NCBI GenBank assembly: GCA_900548185.1
Contig: URJJ01000049.1
Coordinates: 1 to 15,565 of the forward strand
Length of the DNA stretch: 15,565 nt
Source of the DNA: an uncultured Opitutales bacterium
GTDB lineage: Bacteria; Verrucomicrobiota; Verrucomicrobiia; Opitutales; Intestinicryptomonadaceae
Reading direction: 5' to 3'
The translations under genes were made by a program, and so were the position numbers. Position 1 is the first letter of the stretch; every line of letters begins with the position of its first letter. Under the pieces are notes generated by a model. The model ran no database searches. It saw nothing but the letters and a program-made list of their open reading frames with translations, and was not told where the DNA came from. This document shows, piece by piece, positions 1-8,107 of this stretch.

Positions 1-2
1 GG

Positions 3-815
3 GCGGCGGGGAGGGCCGGGGCCGCCTTCGACTCGCCCGGGGCGGGCTGGGGCGCGGCGTTCGGCATTTGCGCCGCCCTGTGCGCGGCGTCTTTTGCGGT
101 GCTTTTTTTCGCCCTGCCGAGGCCGCCTGGCGACGTTCCCCGCAGGACTGCCGGGGCCTCTTCGCTGGCAAGGGGATTTATCCGGATATTTTCGGAATTT
201 TTCTCGCGCAGGGGGATATTTGCCATTTTGGCCTACATACTGCTCTACCGGTTCGCGGAGGGCCAGCTTGCGAAGGTCGTGCAGATTTTCCTGATAGATT
301 CCCGCGCGGACGGCGGGCTGGGCCTTTCGCTGGAGGAGGCGGGCTACGTCTATGCGTGTTCCCCCGTCGCGCTGCTTGCGGGGGGCGTCCTGGGGGGCGT
401 TTACATTTCGCGCAGGGGGCTTGAAGGGAGCCTCATGCCGATGGCGTGCGCGATGAACCTCCCCAATGTCATATACGTGATTCTTGCGTGGATTCAGCCG
501 CAGTCGGCCTCTGCGGCGGCTTTGGGGGTGTTTTGCGAACAGTTCGGCTACGGGTTCGGCTTTGCCGGGTACATGATGTTTCTGATACACTCTTCGCGCG
601 GCGAGTACCGCACTTCGTTTTACGCGATATGCACGGGGCTGATGGCGCTCGGCCTGAATGTTCCGGGATTTTTCAGCGGACTTGCGCAGTCGGCCGTCGG
701 GTACTTCGGATTCTTCGTCTGGGTGCTGCTTTCGACCGCCGTTTCTTTTGCTGTTACGCTCGGGGCCGTGCGCGTCGTAGCTTCTGATGCGCGCGGGGGC
801 GGTTTCGCGGCCTGA
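3..815 (+). CDS. AmpG-like MFS permease, C-terminal part (5' end outside window)
   Basis: The reading frame is open from position 3 to the TGA at 813-815, giving about 270 visible residues. An ATG at 99 exists, but the frame upstream encodes a hydrophobic helix (about visible residues 15-37), so the true start lies before the window. About six to seven hydrophobic helices follow. The pattern of an 'AYILLYRFAEGQ' helix, then 'GLSLEEAGYVYA', then a glycine-rich 'LLAGGVLGG' helix and a late 'YRTSFYAICTGLMALG' segment fits the AmpG/PAT branch of the major facilitator superfamily. Known members import muropeptides or other cell-wall breakdown products or act as related solute permeases; the substrate here cannot be read from the sequence. 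Such a protein acts in the inner membrane. It converges on the SET-domain operon across a 401-bp gap. I am sure of a membrane transporter and fairly sure of the AmpG-like assignment. Confidence 0.8.
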   Translation, partial: AAGRAGAAFDSPGAGWGAAFGICAALCAASFAVLFFALPRPPGDVPRRTAGASSLARGFIRIFSEFFSRRGIFAILAYILLYRFAEGQLAKVVQIFLIDSRADGGLGLSLEEAGYVYACSPVALLAGGVLGGVYISRRGLEGSLMPMACAMNLPNVIYVILAWIQPQSASAAALGVFCEQFGYGFGFAGYMMFLIHSSRGEYRTSFYAICTGLMALGLNVPGFFSGLAQSAVGYFGFFVWVLLSTAVSFAVTLGAVRVVASDARGGGFAA

Positions 816-1216
816 ACGCTCCTTCTTGGCCGCGATTTTGGCGGATTTTCCAGGGAGGGGGTGGGCGATTGCGGCACTGCCGCGCCGGCCTGGGCGGCGC
901 CCCTTTCCGGCCTTGGCGCCTCCGGGGCACGGACTGCAAAAGATTCGCCGGGGAGCCGGTTCATTGAAGGGAAATCTGCGGCTTGCTTAAAAAAGGGTGC
1001 GGCAGAGATGGGGGAGCGGAAAGCGGGCTTTGTTGATGAATTTTTGCGCGGATAGGGAAAAATCCCGCCCAGCCTGCCGCGAAACGCCGCCTGATTTTTC
1101 GTTTCTTTCGGGGAATTTTAATCTGTGCCAGCCCCTGAAAAATCGGCGGGGGGCGCATTTCAAGCTGCCGCTCCCGGATGGCGGCACGAGGCACGCCATC
1201 TCCCGGCTTGCCCGGA
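816..1216. other. Gene-free convergent intergenic region
   Basis: This 401-bp gap separates the ends of two converging genes. Short ORFs on both strands lack recognisable domains, have arginine/proline-rich composition typical of GC-rich non-coding frames, and show no convincing ribosome binding site. The only structure I see is a 7-bp inverted repeat (GATGGCG at 1177-1183, CGCCATC at 1194-1200, 10-nt loop) lying 17 nt beyond the stop of the SET gene. It has no following T-run, so it is at best a weak terminator or RNA-end structure. No tRNA or small-RNA signature is recognised. Confidence 0.55.
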
Positions 1217-1759
1217 CTAATGTTTGCGGGGCGCTGCGGGATTCTGCCGCCCTTTCTTGCCGCGCAGATTCCGGCCCCTTTTCCGCGCAAGGATTTTTTT
1301 AAGCTTTAGCCTGTCCTCCACGGCGACGATGTAGCCCACACAGCCGGGCTTGCCGCAGCGGCAGGGGTGGTCCATGAAGTGCTCCAGCGCATAGCCGTAG
1401 TTGTAGAGGATTTCCTCGCCTTCTGCAATGTCGGATGTCGCGACTATCCAGATGTGCCCGTCTATGTTTTCCGCCTCGCAGTTTGTGACGCAGGCGTGGT
1501 TTATAAAGCGCGCGTCGTTGTATTCAAAGTTCCCGTCGATGTCGTATTCATCGTCGAGTTCAAATATGTAAACCGCGCCTTCGCCCGTGGATTTTGCCTT
1601 CTCCTCCTGCTCAAGCCCGCGCCTGTTGGACTCTTCCTTGGATATTTTTTCCCCCAGGTATTCTATTATGCGCTCGCCCTTTTTTATGGGGCGCACGGCG
1701 AACACCCCGCGGCCGTGTATTGCGGACCGCCTGACCTCGCACTTGCTCCGGCCGCTCAT
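1217..1759 (-). CDS. SET-domain protein-lysine methyltransferase
   Basis: The 180-residue protein is almost entirely a SET domain. SET enzymes transfer a methyl group from S-adenosylmethionine to lysine side chains of proteins. Visible motifs are the N-terminal 'IHGRGVFA' (14-21), 'EYLGE' (33-37), the cofactor/substrate core 'DARFINHACVTNC' (82-94, with N87-H88), 'GEEILYNYGY' (114-123) supplying the catalytic tyrosine, and a post-SET zinc cluster CxCxxxxC (C133, C135, C140). The core reads NHACVTN where the common form is NHSCxPN. A strongly basic tail (about 152-180, many K/R) could contact nucleic acid or an acidic partner; this is inference. Its ATG overlaps the panB stop in ATGA, so translation is probably coupled. 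It is the last gene of the leftward run. Stand-alone SET proteins are known from Chlamydiae and other bacteria; the substrate here is unknown. Confidence 0.9.
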   Translation of the reverse strand: MSGRSKCEVRRSAIHGRGVFAVRPIKKGERIIEYLGEKISKEESNRRGLEQEEKAKSTGEGAVYIFELDDEYDIDGNFEYNDARFINHACVTNCEAENIDGHIWIVATSDIAEGEEILYNYGYALEHFMDHPCRCGKPGCVGYIVAVEDRLKLKKILARKRGRNLRGKKGRQNPAAPRKH

Positions 1760-2553
1760 TCGGCGTTGGCCCCCTCCCGCGCGGGGAAAGCCCCCGCACG
1801 GACCTCGGACGCGTAGGCTTCAAACGCGGCCTTTGCCAGCCCGCCGAGTTCCGCGTACTTTTTTGCAAACGGCGGAATCTTCCCCCCGAGGCCAAGCAGG
1901 TCTGTTGAAACCAGCACCTGCCCGTCGCAGTCGGGGCCGGCCCCGATGCCTATCGTGGGGATTTGGACGGACGCGGTTATTTCGCGCGCCGCGTCCTGGT
2001 CCGTCTTTTCTATCACAAAGGAAAACGCGCCCGCCTCCTCCAGCATTTTCGCGTCCTTCAGGAGCGACTCGCGCCCGGCGGCGTCGGCCCCGAACGTCCG
2101 GTAGGAGCCGAGCTTCAGTATCTGCTGGGGCATAAGCCCTATGTGGCCCATTACGGGGATGCCGGCCTCCGTGAGGCGCCTGATTTTTTCGGCCATGGCA
2201 GCGCCCCCCTCTATTTTTACTGCGTCGGCCCCGCCTTCCTGAAGGAGCTTCGCGCACTGGCGCAGGAGCTCGTCGAAGCAGTAGTGCGCCACTGCGAACG
2301 GGACGTCCGCCACAACCAGCGCGGCCGGGTTTGTGCGCGATACCATGGCGGTGTGGCGCAGCATGTCGTCCATCGTGACGGGCACGGTGGAGGAGTGGCC
2401 CATGAGGGTGTTCCCGAGGGAGTCGCCGATGAGTATGGCGTCCACCCCGGCCGAGTCGGCGATGCGCGCGAAGACGGCGTCGTAGGCCGTGGTCATCACA
2501 ATTTTTTCCGCGCCCTTTTTGCGCAGGAAAGCCTTTGTAGTGGTTTTTTTCAT
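1756..2553 (-). CDS. panB: 3-methyl-2-oxobutanoate hydroxymethyltransferase (PanB)
   Basis: PanB transfers a hydroxymethyl group from 5,10-methylenetetrahydrofolate to 2-oxoisovalerate, giving ketopantoate, the first committed step of pantothenate and coenzyme A synthesis in the cytoplasm. The 265-residue length matches the family. Expected metal and substrate positions are present: D44 in 'IGDSLGN', D83 in 'VADVPF', K113 and E115 in 'VKIEGG', the likely catalytic E182 in 'FVIEKTDQ', and the C-terminal signature 'IGIGAGPDCDGQVLV' (201-215). The residues after E182 differ from the usual 'E-x-VP' sequence, a minor variation. Its start lies 1 bp after the stop of the AsmA-like gene, and its stop overlaps the SET gene start by 4 bp. 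No panC or panD is visible nearby, so the pathway is dispersed. Confidence 0.96.
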   Translation of the reverse strand: MKKTTTKAFLRKKGAEKIVMTTAYDAVFARIADSAGVDAILIGDSLGNTLMGHSSTVPVTMDDMLRHTAMVSRTNPAALVVADVPFAVAHYCFDELLRQCAKLLQEGGADAVKIEGGAAMAEKIRRLTEAGIPVMGHIGLMPQQILKLGSYRTFGADAAGRESLLKDAKMLEEAGAFSFVIEKTDQDAAREITASVQIPTIGIGAGPDCDGQVLVSTDLLGLGGKIPPFAKKYAELGGLAKAAFEAYASEVRAGAFPAREGANAE

Positions 2554-2554
2554 G

Positions 2555-5500
2555 TTATTTTGCCCCGCCGTTTGAGAGGCCCTTCAATATGTTTGAAATT
2601 GCCCTCGCCGCGTCCGCGCCGGAGCCAGCCTTGCTCTCCCCGGCATCCGGCTCCGGCTTTGCGCCTATCTCAAGACCGCCGGCCGCCGACCTTCCCGCAG
2701 CCTTTGAAATGACTTCGAGCAGGTTGTTTTCCGGGCTTGAAATCTTTCCGGATATGTTGAACTGCGGGCCGTCGAAATAGCCCTTTATGGAGGATTCGGA
2801 AGTTGCAAAGCCTATCTTTTTGAAGAGGTCCGCCGTGCGGCCCTCCCTGGCGTAGAGGCGGACGGGAAGGTCTATTTGCTGGTCCTTGAAGCCGAGGGCC
2901 TTGTCGTAGTCGATTTTCCCGGAGGCCGTCATCATAAGGTAGTCGGAGACTATGTCGAAGCTCGAAACCTCTATGTCGAGGTCCGCGCCCCGGCGGAGGG
3001 ATATGTCGATTTTGGAATAGTCCATGCGGCTCAGAAGCTCCGTGAGGTCCCCGATTGCGCCGAGCTCGCGCACGCGGTTCCCGAGGATGCCCCCGCCGAT
3101 TTTGAGGGCTGCGCTGCCTATGGAGCTGACGGCCCCCGCAGTCGAGCTTTTGTCAAGCAGCCTAAGGGTACCCCCCGATGACGAGAGGCGCGCGGAGCCC
3201 GTCAGGTTTTCCGCGAGGTCTGCGGGCGTGGAGCCGCTTCCGGACATCGAAAGGTCGGCGCTGAATGAGCCTTCAAGCATCTTTTCGCCGGCCCCGTTCG
3301 GCTTCATTATGTCGCCGGCTTCAAGGCCGGACACCTTTGCGGAGAGGTTTTTCAGCGTGTATCCGCGCTCCGGGTCGAACATAATGAGGGCTGAGGCGTC
3401 CGCGTCCGCCCCGAATATTTTTGCGGAAAAGCCCTCAAGCGACACCTCGCTTGGCGACACGGTCGCCCGCGCGGAAATTCCGGAGGCCACCGTCTTTTCT
3501 ATGCGCTCGATTTCGGCTATCTTTGCGGAAAATTCCAGGGATTTGCCGAAGTCCCACGGGGCCTTTGCGGGCTTTGCGGCTGCGGGGGCGGAAGCCGCCG
3601 AGGGCGCGGCCTCTGCGGGGCGCAGGAGCCTCTTTTTTCCGGGGGCGCTTTCGCCCGCGGGCTCGGGTGCCATCACGCCGTCTTTTGCGGCAGGGTTTGT
3701 GAAGGCCGCTGCGAGGGTTTCAAATTCGTCGACGATTACAGTGCCCGCGTTGAGGCCGATTTTTATCGGGTCGGCGTTTATGATTTCAATCGAGGCCGAG
3801 CCCGTCCCGAGGGGGCTGAAAGTGCCGAGCTTCGCGGCGGCAGACTTCGGCTCAAGGCCGTCGAACAGGGCCTGCACGCTAAGCGACGCCTTGCCGACCG
3901 TCATCGGGTAGCCGCGCGCCGTGATATTTATCAGGGCCGCGTCCGCATTGAGCGAGCCGTTTTCAAACCGCGCTTCGGCCTCCAGGGAGCCCGTCGCGAT
4001 GTTGTTGAATTTCCAGGCAGCCGGCTGGGACATCAGAAGCGGAAGCGCGGCCCTTGCCGACACTTCCGCGCGGACCGTCTCCGCAGGGGCGTCCAGCGAA
4101 GCGGATGCGCCCGCCTTGAGCGTGAGGGCCGCCGCCGTCCCCTCGTAGATTTCGACGCTCGCCGCATCCAGGCGCGCGTCTTTGCCCGCAAGCGACGCCC
4201 TGATTTTTGCAGCAGCGTCCAGTCCGCGCAGCAGCGTCTCGCCGCCCTTTGCAAAAGACATGCCCTTCACCGACATTTCCGCGTCCGCGCGAACCGACTC
4301 CGGCGACGGCATTTCCGCGCGCGCCGACAGCGACACTGTCTCCGCGTCCAGCCCTGCCGCGAAAGGCTTGAACATGGCAAACGGAACGTCGCGCCCCGAG
4401 AGCGTCAGCGCGGCGCCTTCGGCGGACGGCTTGCGCGAGGCGAGGTCGTAGAAAGCCTTTCCGGACATGGAGGCGGCCAGTATTTCCGTTCCGGATGCGT
4501 CCCTCACCACGGCTGAAAGGCTGTTGAGGGCCGCCTTTTCGCCGGAATACGAGGCCCCCGCTGCGGCCTCCAGAAAGAGCTGCGGGAGCTTTGCGTCAGG
4601 AAGGAGCGCCGACGGAGAGCCGGACACCGCAAGCCTGGCGTCTGTCGCAGACGCTTTGTGGTCCAGCGACAGCGAAACCGACAGGTTCCCCCCCGCGTCG
4701 GGGTTTGCCTTTAGCTCCGCCGAGGCGGAGGCTTCCTTCAAGTCCGTCTGCCCCGACAGCGACAGCGTGGGCGATATGCGGCTTGCCACGACCTTCCCGC
4801 CGCTTTCCACGGACAGGTTCGGCAGCGTCAGGGGCGAGTCCGTGGAAATGGCGAACGCCCGGCCGCGCTTTGATACTGTGAATCTGGCTGAAATCGGCCC
4901 GCAATGTATTTTTACGGGGCCTGAAAAGGCGTTTACAAGCTCGGGCGGAAGCGACGCCACTGTGATTGAGGCGAGGTCTCCGTCGGGGATTTTTGAGAGG
5001 TCCCCGGCGTCGAGCCTGAAGGCGTCGGCGTTCTTTGCGTTCAGAATCTGCGAGCCGTTTGCCGAAAGCACGAGTTCGGCGTTTGCAATGGAAATTCCGC
5101 TGCCCGCCTTTTCCGCCGCCACGCTCCCCGAAAGCGAGACCGCCTTCAGCGGCGCGAGGGCCTCCGAAATCCTTTCGAGGGCGGAGGCGTCGGCCTTTAT
5201 CGAAGCCTTGCACCTGACGTTTTTCAGCCCGGCGTCTGCGCTTGCGTCGGCGAAGGCGTCCACCTTGAAGTCCGGCGCGCCGCGCAGGATGTTGGCGAAG
5301 TCCGAGGAGTCTGCGGCAATGCGCGCCTGGATTTCGGCTGCGGAATATTCGGCGTCGGCCCTGGCCGAGAGCTGCACGAGCTTCTTGCCGCCCCTTTCGA
5401 GGGCCGCCTTTATCGAGCGGGCGCCGTTTGAGGGAACCACGGTTGCTGCGAGCGCGAGGCTTTCCGGGGGCAGGCCCGCCATCCTGAAGCCGGCCGACAC

Positions 5501-6100
5501 CTTCAGGTCTGCGCTCTCCAGGAGGGCGAGCTTGCGGGCCGAAAAGGACTTGAGCTGCGCCCCGAGCTCTATGCGCGAGCCGTCTGCAAGCTCCACGGCC
5601 GCCTCGGCGTCCGCCGATTTTATGTTCAGGCTGAGGTCCGGAAGCCGGAATCGCGCCCCTTCAGGGGCTTCCTCGGCCGGGGCTTTGGCGGTTTTTGCGC
5701 CGGATGGCGCCATGCCCTTTGATGGAGCCGCGCCTCCGGAAGCTTCTGGAGCCGCGCCCGGGGCCGCAGGCGCTTTGGGGAGCATCTTGAACTCCGCGCC
5801 GCGCACGGACGCGTTTGAAATCTCAACGGTTTTTGAGAGCAGGGCGGCAAGCGAGTATTCCGCCGATATGCTCTCTGCCGTAAACGACGCCCCGTCAATG
5901 CCCCTGAAGTCGAGGTTTTTTATCTCCGCCCCGCCCAGGCCAATCGAAACGCTGCCCACGGAGCTTCCCCCGAAGGAGTCTTTCAGCACGGAGTTTGCAA
6001 TGCTCGTTTGCAGGCCGGAATTTGTAAGTATGAAATATCCGGCAATCAGGGAGCAGGCGGCAGCCGCCGCCGCGCATCCGCATCCTTTTTTAATGCTCAT
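2555..6100 (-). CDS. Large AsmA-like membrane-anchored envelope protein
   Basis: This 1181-residue protein starts with a short basic stretch and one hydrophobic anchor (about 8-26), then a long, Ala/Ser-rich, strand-like region of alternating hydrophobic and polar residues. That layout fits the AsmA/TamB class of periplasmic beta-groove proteins, thought to handle lipids between inner and outer membranes. The C-terminal part, about 940-1130, looks most like the AsmA C-terminal domain, with 'LTGSARLSSSGGTLRLLD', 'SFDIVSDYLMMTASGKID' and 'GYFDGPQFNISGKI'. Two low-complexity Ala/Pro/Lys linkers (108-149 and 810-850) divide it into three blocks. C16 follows an Ala run, but the site is not a convincing lipobox, so an uncleaved anchor is more likely. 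Its start overlaps the glycosyltransferase stop by 4 bp (ATGA). The family call is by overall pattern rather than strict motif; the exact lipid or partner is unknown. Confidence 0.75.
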   Translation of the reverse strand: MSIKKGCGCAAAAAACSLIAGYFILTNSGLQTSIANSVLKDSFGGSSVGSVSIGLGGAEIKNLDFRGIDGASFTAESISAEYSLAALLSKTVEISNASVRGAEFKMLPKAPAAPGAAPEASGGAAPSKGMAPSGAKTAKAPAEEAPEGARFRLPDLSLNIKSADAEAAVELADGSRIELGAQLKSFSARKLALLESADLKVSAGFRMAGLPPESLALAATVVPSNGARSIKAALERGGKKLVQLSARADAEYSAAEIQARIAADSSDFANILRGAPDFKVDAFADASADAGLKNVRCKASIKADASALERISEALAPLKAVSLSGSVAAEKAGSGISIANAELVLSANGSQILNAKNADAFRLDAGDLSKIPDGDLASITVASLPPELVNAFSGPVKIHCGPISARFTVSKRGRAFAISTDSPLTLPNLSVESGGKVVASRISPTLSLSGQTDLKEASASAELKANPDAGGNLSVSLSLDHKASATDARLAVSGSPSALLPDAKLPQLFLEAAAGASYSGEKAALNSLSAVVRDASGTEILAASMSGKAFYDLASRKPSAEGAALTLSGRDVPFAMFKPFAAGLDAETVSLSARAEMPSPESVRADAEMSVKGMSFAKGGETLLRGLDAAAKIRASLAGKDARLDAASVEIYEGTAAALTLKAGASASLDAPAETVRAEVSARAALPLLMSQPAAWKFNNIATGSLEAEARFENGSLNADAALINITARGYPMTVGKASLSVQALFDGLEPKSAAAKLGTFSPLGTGSASIEIINADPIKIGLNAGTVIVDEFETLAAAFTNPAAKDGVMAPEPAGESAPGKKRLLRPAEAAPSAASAPAAAKPAKAPWDFGKSLEFSAKIAEIERIEKTVASGISARATVSPSEVSLEGFSAKIFGADADASALIMFDPERGYTLKNLSAKVSGLEAGDIMKPNGAGEKMLEGSFSADLSMSGSGSTPADLAENLTGSARLSSSGGTLRLLDKSSTAGAVSSIGSAALKIGGGILGNRVRELGAIGDLTELLSRMDYSKIDISLRRGADLDIEVSSFDIVSDYLMMTASGKIDYDKALGFKDQQIDLPVRLYAREGRTADLFKKIGFATSESSIKGYFDGPQFNISGKISSPENNLLEVISKAAGRSAAGGLEIGAKPEPDAGESKAGSGADAARAISNILKGLSNGGAK

Positions 6101-7698
6101 AACGGTCTTTCTATGGATTTTTCAAATACGCCTCGCCTGACGCGCGAACGCAGGAGCAGGTTCTCGCGCAGGCCGAAAAATTCCTCCAGCCATTCGTCGT
6201 CGTCGAAGCGGCCATCCATGTCCGCGTCGAACGGGGCGTCGTAAACTATCATCGTGAATTTGCCGGGGGCTGCGGCGGCGGAGGCGTCGGAGGAAAATTC
6301 CACCCCGCCAACCCTGATGAGCTGCCACGGCAGCGGCCAGGGCGAGTTCTTTGTAAGCACCAGCGCCCTGAATCCGGGCCCGGCGGCTTTCGCGCAGGCC
6401 TTGATGCGCTTCACCAGCCTCTCGGAGTCCCTGAGCGTGTGGACGTATATGAACGGGTTTCGGGGGTCGCTCGGGTAGTTGCGGGAGGCCGCGCGCGCCT
6501 CCGAATACTGGACGCTGAAAAGCCACCCCAAAAGCAGGATTCCGGCGGCCGAGGCCGCGCAGTTCGCAAGCCTCCCCGCGCCGCGCACCCTTGGGAAGGC
6601 GAGCGACGAAGCCGCGTATCCGGCCGGGATACACATGGCGGTTACGGGCGCGAGCATGAGCCACGGGGTCTTGTAGGATATGAGGCTTAAAACCAGCACG
6701 TTCACCCATGCGAAAACCGATGCGAAAACGACGAACGCGTTTCTCCTCAAAGCCGCCAGGAAAAACCCGGCTATTGAGAGCGCAAAAATCGCAGTCTCCC
6801 CGAATAGCGGCCCCTGCGAGCGCTGCCCGGCAAGGAGCGTGAAATAGTAGAGGAAGCCCTTGGAGTGGGCGTCGGAGCCGGATTTTTCAAAGAAGTGCGC
6901 GTAGCTTTTGAGCCCGTCTGCCAGACCCTGCCAGTTTGAGCCGAACGACGAGTAGAACGCCGCGTACACGGCCAGGGCGCACGCCGCCGCAGCCGCGAGC
7001 ATCGCGGCGTATCTTTTAGCCCCGGCCGCGCGGAAGGCGTCCGCCGCCGAAGCCCTGAACGGGCCTGCGAGCATGGCCGCAGCCGCGCCGGCTGCGGCGG
7101 AGGCGAACACTATGACGGACGTTTCCTTCGCGCACTGAAGCAGGCCCGCCGAAACCCCTAGCGCCGCAGCCGCCAGAAACGACGGCCTTTTTATGAACGA
7201 AAACGCCGCCATGGCGCACGCCAGCGAAAACAGGGCAAAGAAGCATTCCTGCACGAAGTACGTCGAATATATCTGCGACAGCGCCGAAAAGCAAAGGAGC
7301 GCGCACGCGAACGCCCCCGAGGCGAACCCTGCGGGCGGCGCGGCAGAAAGCTTCGGGTTCGGGGCCGTGTCGCGCGAGAGGGCGGGGGAGGCGAGGAGCA
7401 GAAGCAGAGTCAGGGCCCAGACCGGAAGCAGTGTTTTGCGCAGGTCCTTTATTTCAAACGACCCGGGGTCGCTTCCGCGCATCGCGGCATCCGCGTAATA
7501 GTAGAGTATCGGTCCGTGCGGGCCGTTTGCGTTGTACTTGTATTCGCCGTCGATAAACAGTCGGGCGAAAGTGAAGGTCTGTTCGCCCTCGTCGGCGTGC
7601 GCGGCGCGCGTTTCGGCGTTGTAAAGGCGCATGGAGGCCCCCGCGTACACGCAGAGGGCGAGCATGGCTATGAGGGCTGCGCCGATTGCCTTATTCAT
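6097..7698 (-). CDS. Agl23-like GT-C membrane glycosyltransferase (TIGR03663-type)
   Basis: The 533-residue protein has a first hydrophobic helix at about 5-24, then the acidic first-loop motif 'AAHADEGEQ' (32-40, D36-E37) and 'NGPHGPILYYYA' (58-69). About nine to eleven further helices follow up to roughly residue 395, and then a soluble C-terminal domain containing 'PWPLPWQLIRVGG'. This combination is characteristic of the flippase-activity-associated Agl23 family, related to GT39/PMT enzymes that use polyprenyl-phosphate sugars. Donor, acceptor and true activity are not evident from sequence. The C-terminal domain contains a 12-residue EF-hand-like loop at 491-502. The ATG overlaps the end of the thioesterase gene by 8 bp, and its stop overlaps the AsmA-like start by 4 bp, so all three are probably co-translated. 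An unassigned polytopic membrane protein is the fallback call. Confidence 0.82.
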   Translation of the reverse strand: MNKAIGAALIAMLALCVYAGASMRLYNAETRAAHADEGEQTFTFARLFIDGEYKYNANGPHGPILYYYADAAMRGSDPGSFEIKDLRKTLLPVWALTLLLLLASPALSRDTAPNPKLSAAPPAGFASGAFACALLCFSALSQIYSTYFVQECFFALFSLACAMAAFSFIKRPSFLAAAALGVSAGLLQCAKETSVIVFASAAAGAAAAMLAGPFRASAADAFRAAGAKRYAAMLAAAAACALAVYAAFYSSFGSNWQGLADGLKSYAHFFEKSGSDAHSKGFLYYFTLLAGQRSQGPLFGETAIFALSIAGFFLAALRRNAFVVFASVFAWVNVLVLSLISYKTPWLMLAPVTAMCIPAGYAASSLAFPRVRGAGRLANCAASAAGILLLGWLFSVQYSEARAASRNYPSDPRNPFIYVHTLRDSERLVKRIKACAKAAGPGFRALVLTKNSPWPLPWQLIRVGGVEFSSDASAAAAPGKFTMIVYDAPFDADMDGRFDDDEWLEEFFGLRENLLLRSRVRRGVFEKSIERPL

Positions 7699-8107
7699 TT
7701 TCAGACCTGTCGAAAATTTCCCGGAGCCTGTTCAGAAATTTTGCGGGTGGCTTTATGGGGGCCCCGGAAGAGTTTACGAAGGCGTGCTTTGAAAACGCCT
7801 CGCAGAGCTTTTCATCGCCGTTAAACACCTCGTAGTCTATCCTTATGCGGACCCCCGGGCGCTCCCTTATCATGGCGCGCACGAGCAGGCGGTCGTCGAA
7901 GCGGGCCGACCTCATGTATTTCACGCCGACTTCGAGCACGGGAAGGTGCAGCCCCTCGGCGTCGAGCAGGCGGTAGGGGAGGCCGAGCATGTCGAGCATG
8001 TCTATCCTCGCCGCCTCGAACCATGCGAAGTAGTTGCCGTGGTAGGCTACGCGCATGCCGTCGGTTTCCGCAAACCTCACCCTTATGGCGGTTTCGGAGG
8101 TTATCAT
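7691..8107 (-). CDS. Acyl-CoA thioesterase, YbgC/FadM (4HBT hotdog) family
   Basis: The 138-residue length is typical of single-domain hotdog thioesterases, which hydrolyse acyl-CoA or related thioesters in the cytoplasm. The diagnostic segment is near the N-terminus: 'RFAETDGMRVAYHGNYFAWF' (11-30). D16 is in the catalytic aspartate position and H23-x-N25 follow, with 'EAAR' at 31-34. The usual glycine between D and YH is replaced (D-GMRVA-YH), which is common variation. Family members act on aromatic, short-chain or long-chain acyl-CoA; this one cannot be narrowed down. In many proteobacteria ybgC sits with tol-pal, but no tol gene is visible here. It overlaps lysA by 4 bp upstream and the glycosyltransferase by 8 bp downstream. 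Confidence 0.88.
   Translation of the reverse strand: MITSETAIRVRFAETDGMRVAYHGNYFAWFEAARIDMLDMLGLPYRLLDAEGLHLPVLEVGVKYMRSARFDDRLLVRAMIRERPGVRIRIDYEVFNGDEKLCEAFSKHAFVNSSGAPIKPPAKFLNRLREIFDRSENE

Noticed and set aside
830..844. Possible intrinsic terminator of the AmpG-like gene (CCGC-N7-GCGG then ATTTT)
   Set aside because: The stem is only 4 bp and the T-run is short and interrupted; it is too weak to call.
1177..1200. Hairpin downstream of the SET gene as an intrinsic terminator
   Set aside because: The 7-bp stem is real, but no T-run follows on the minus strand; it is recorded only as a feature of the gap.
787..1302. Several overlapping short ORFs (60-110 codons) in the convergent gap
   Set aside because: They are Arg/Pro-rich, contradictory in frame, without domains or ribosome binding sites, and look like chance ORFs in GC-rich DNA.
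4467..6140. A 557-codon ORF on the plus strand opposite the AsmA-like gene
   Set aside because: Its Ala/Ser-rich product has no domain, and the frame is kept open by the GC-rich codon pattern of the real gene on the other strand, which has an anchor, a C-terminal AsmA-like domain and operon overlaps.
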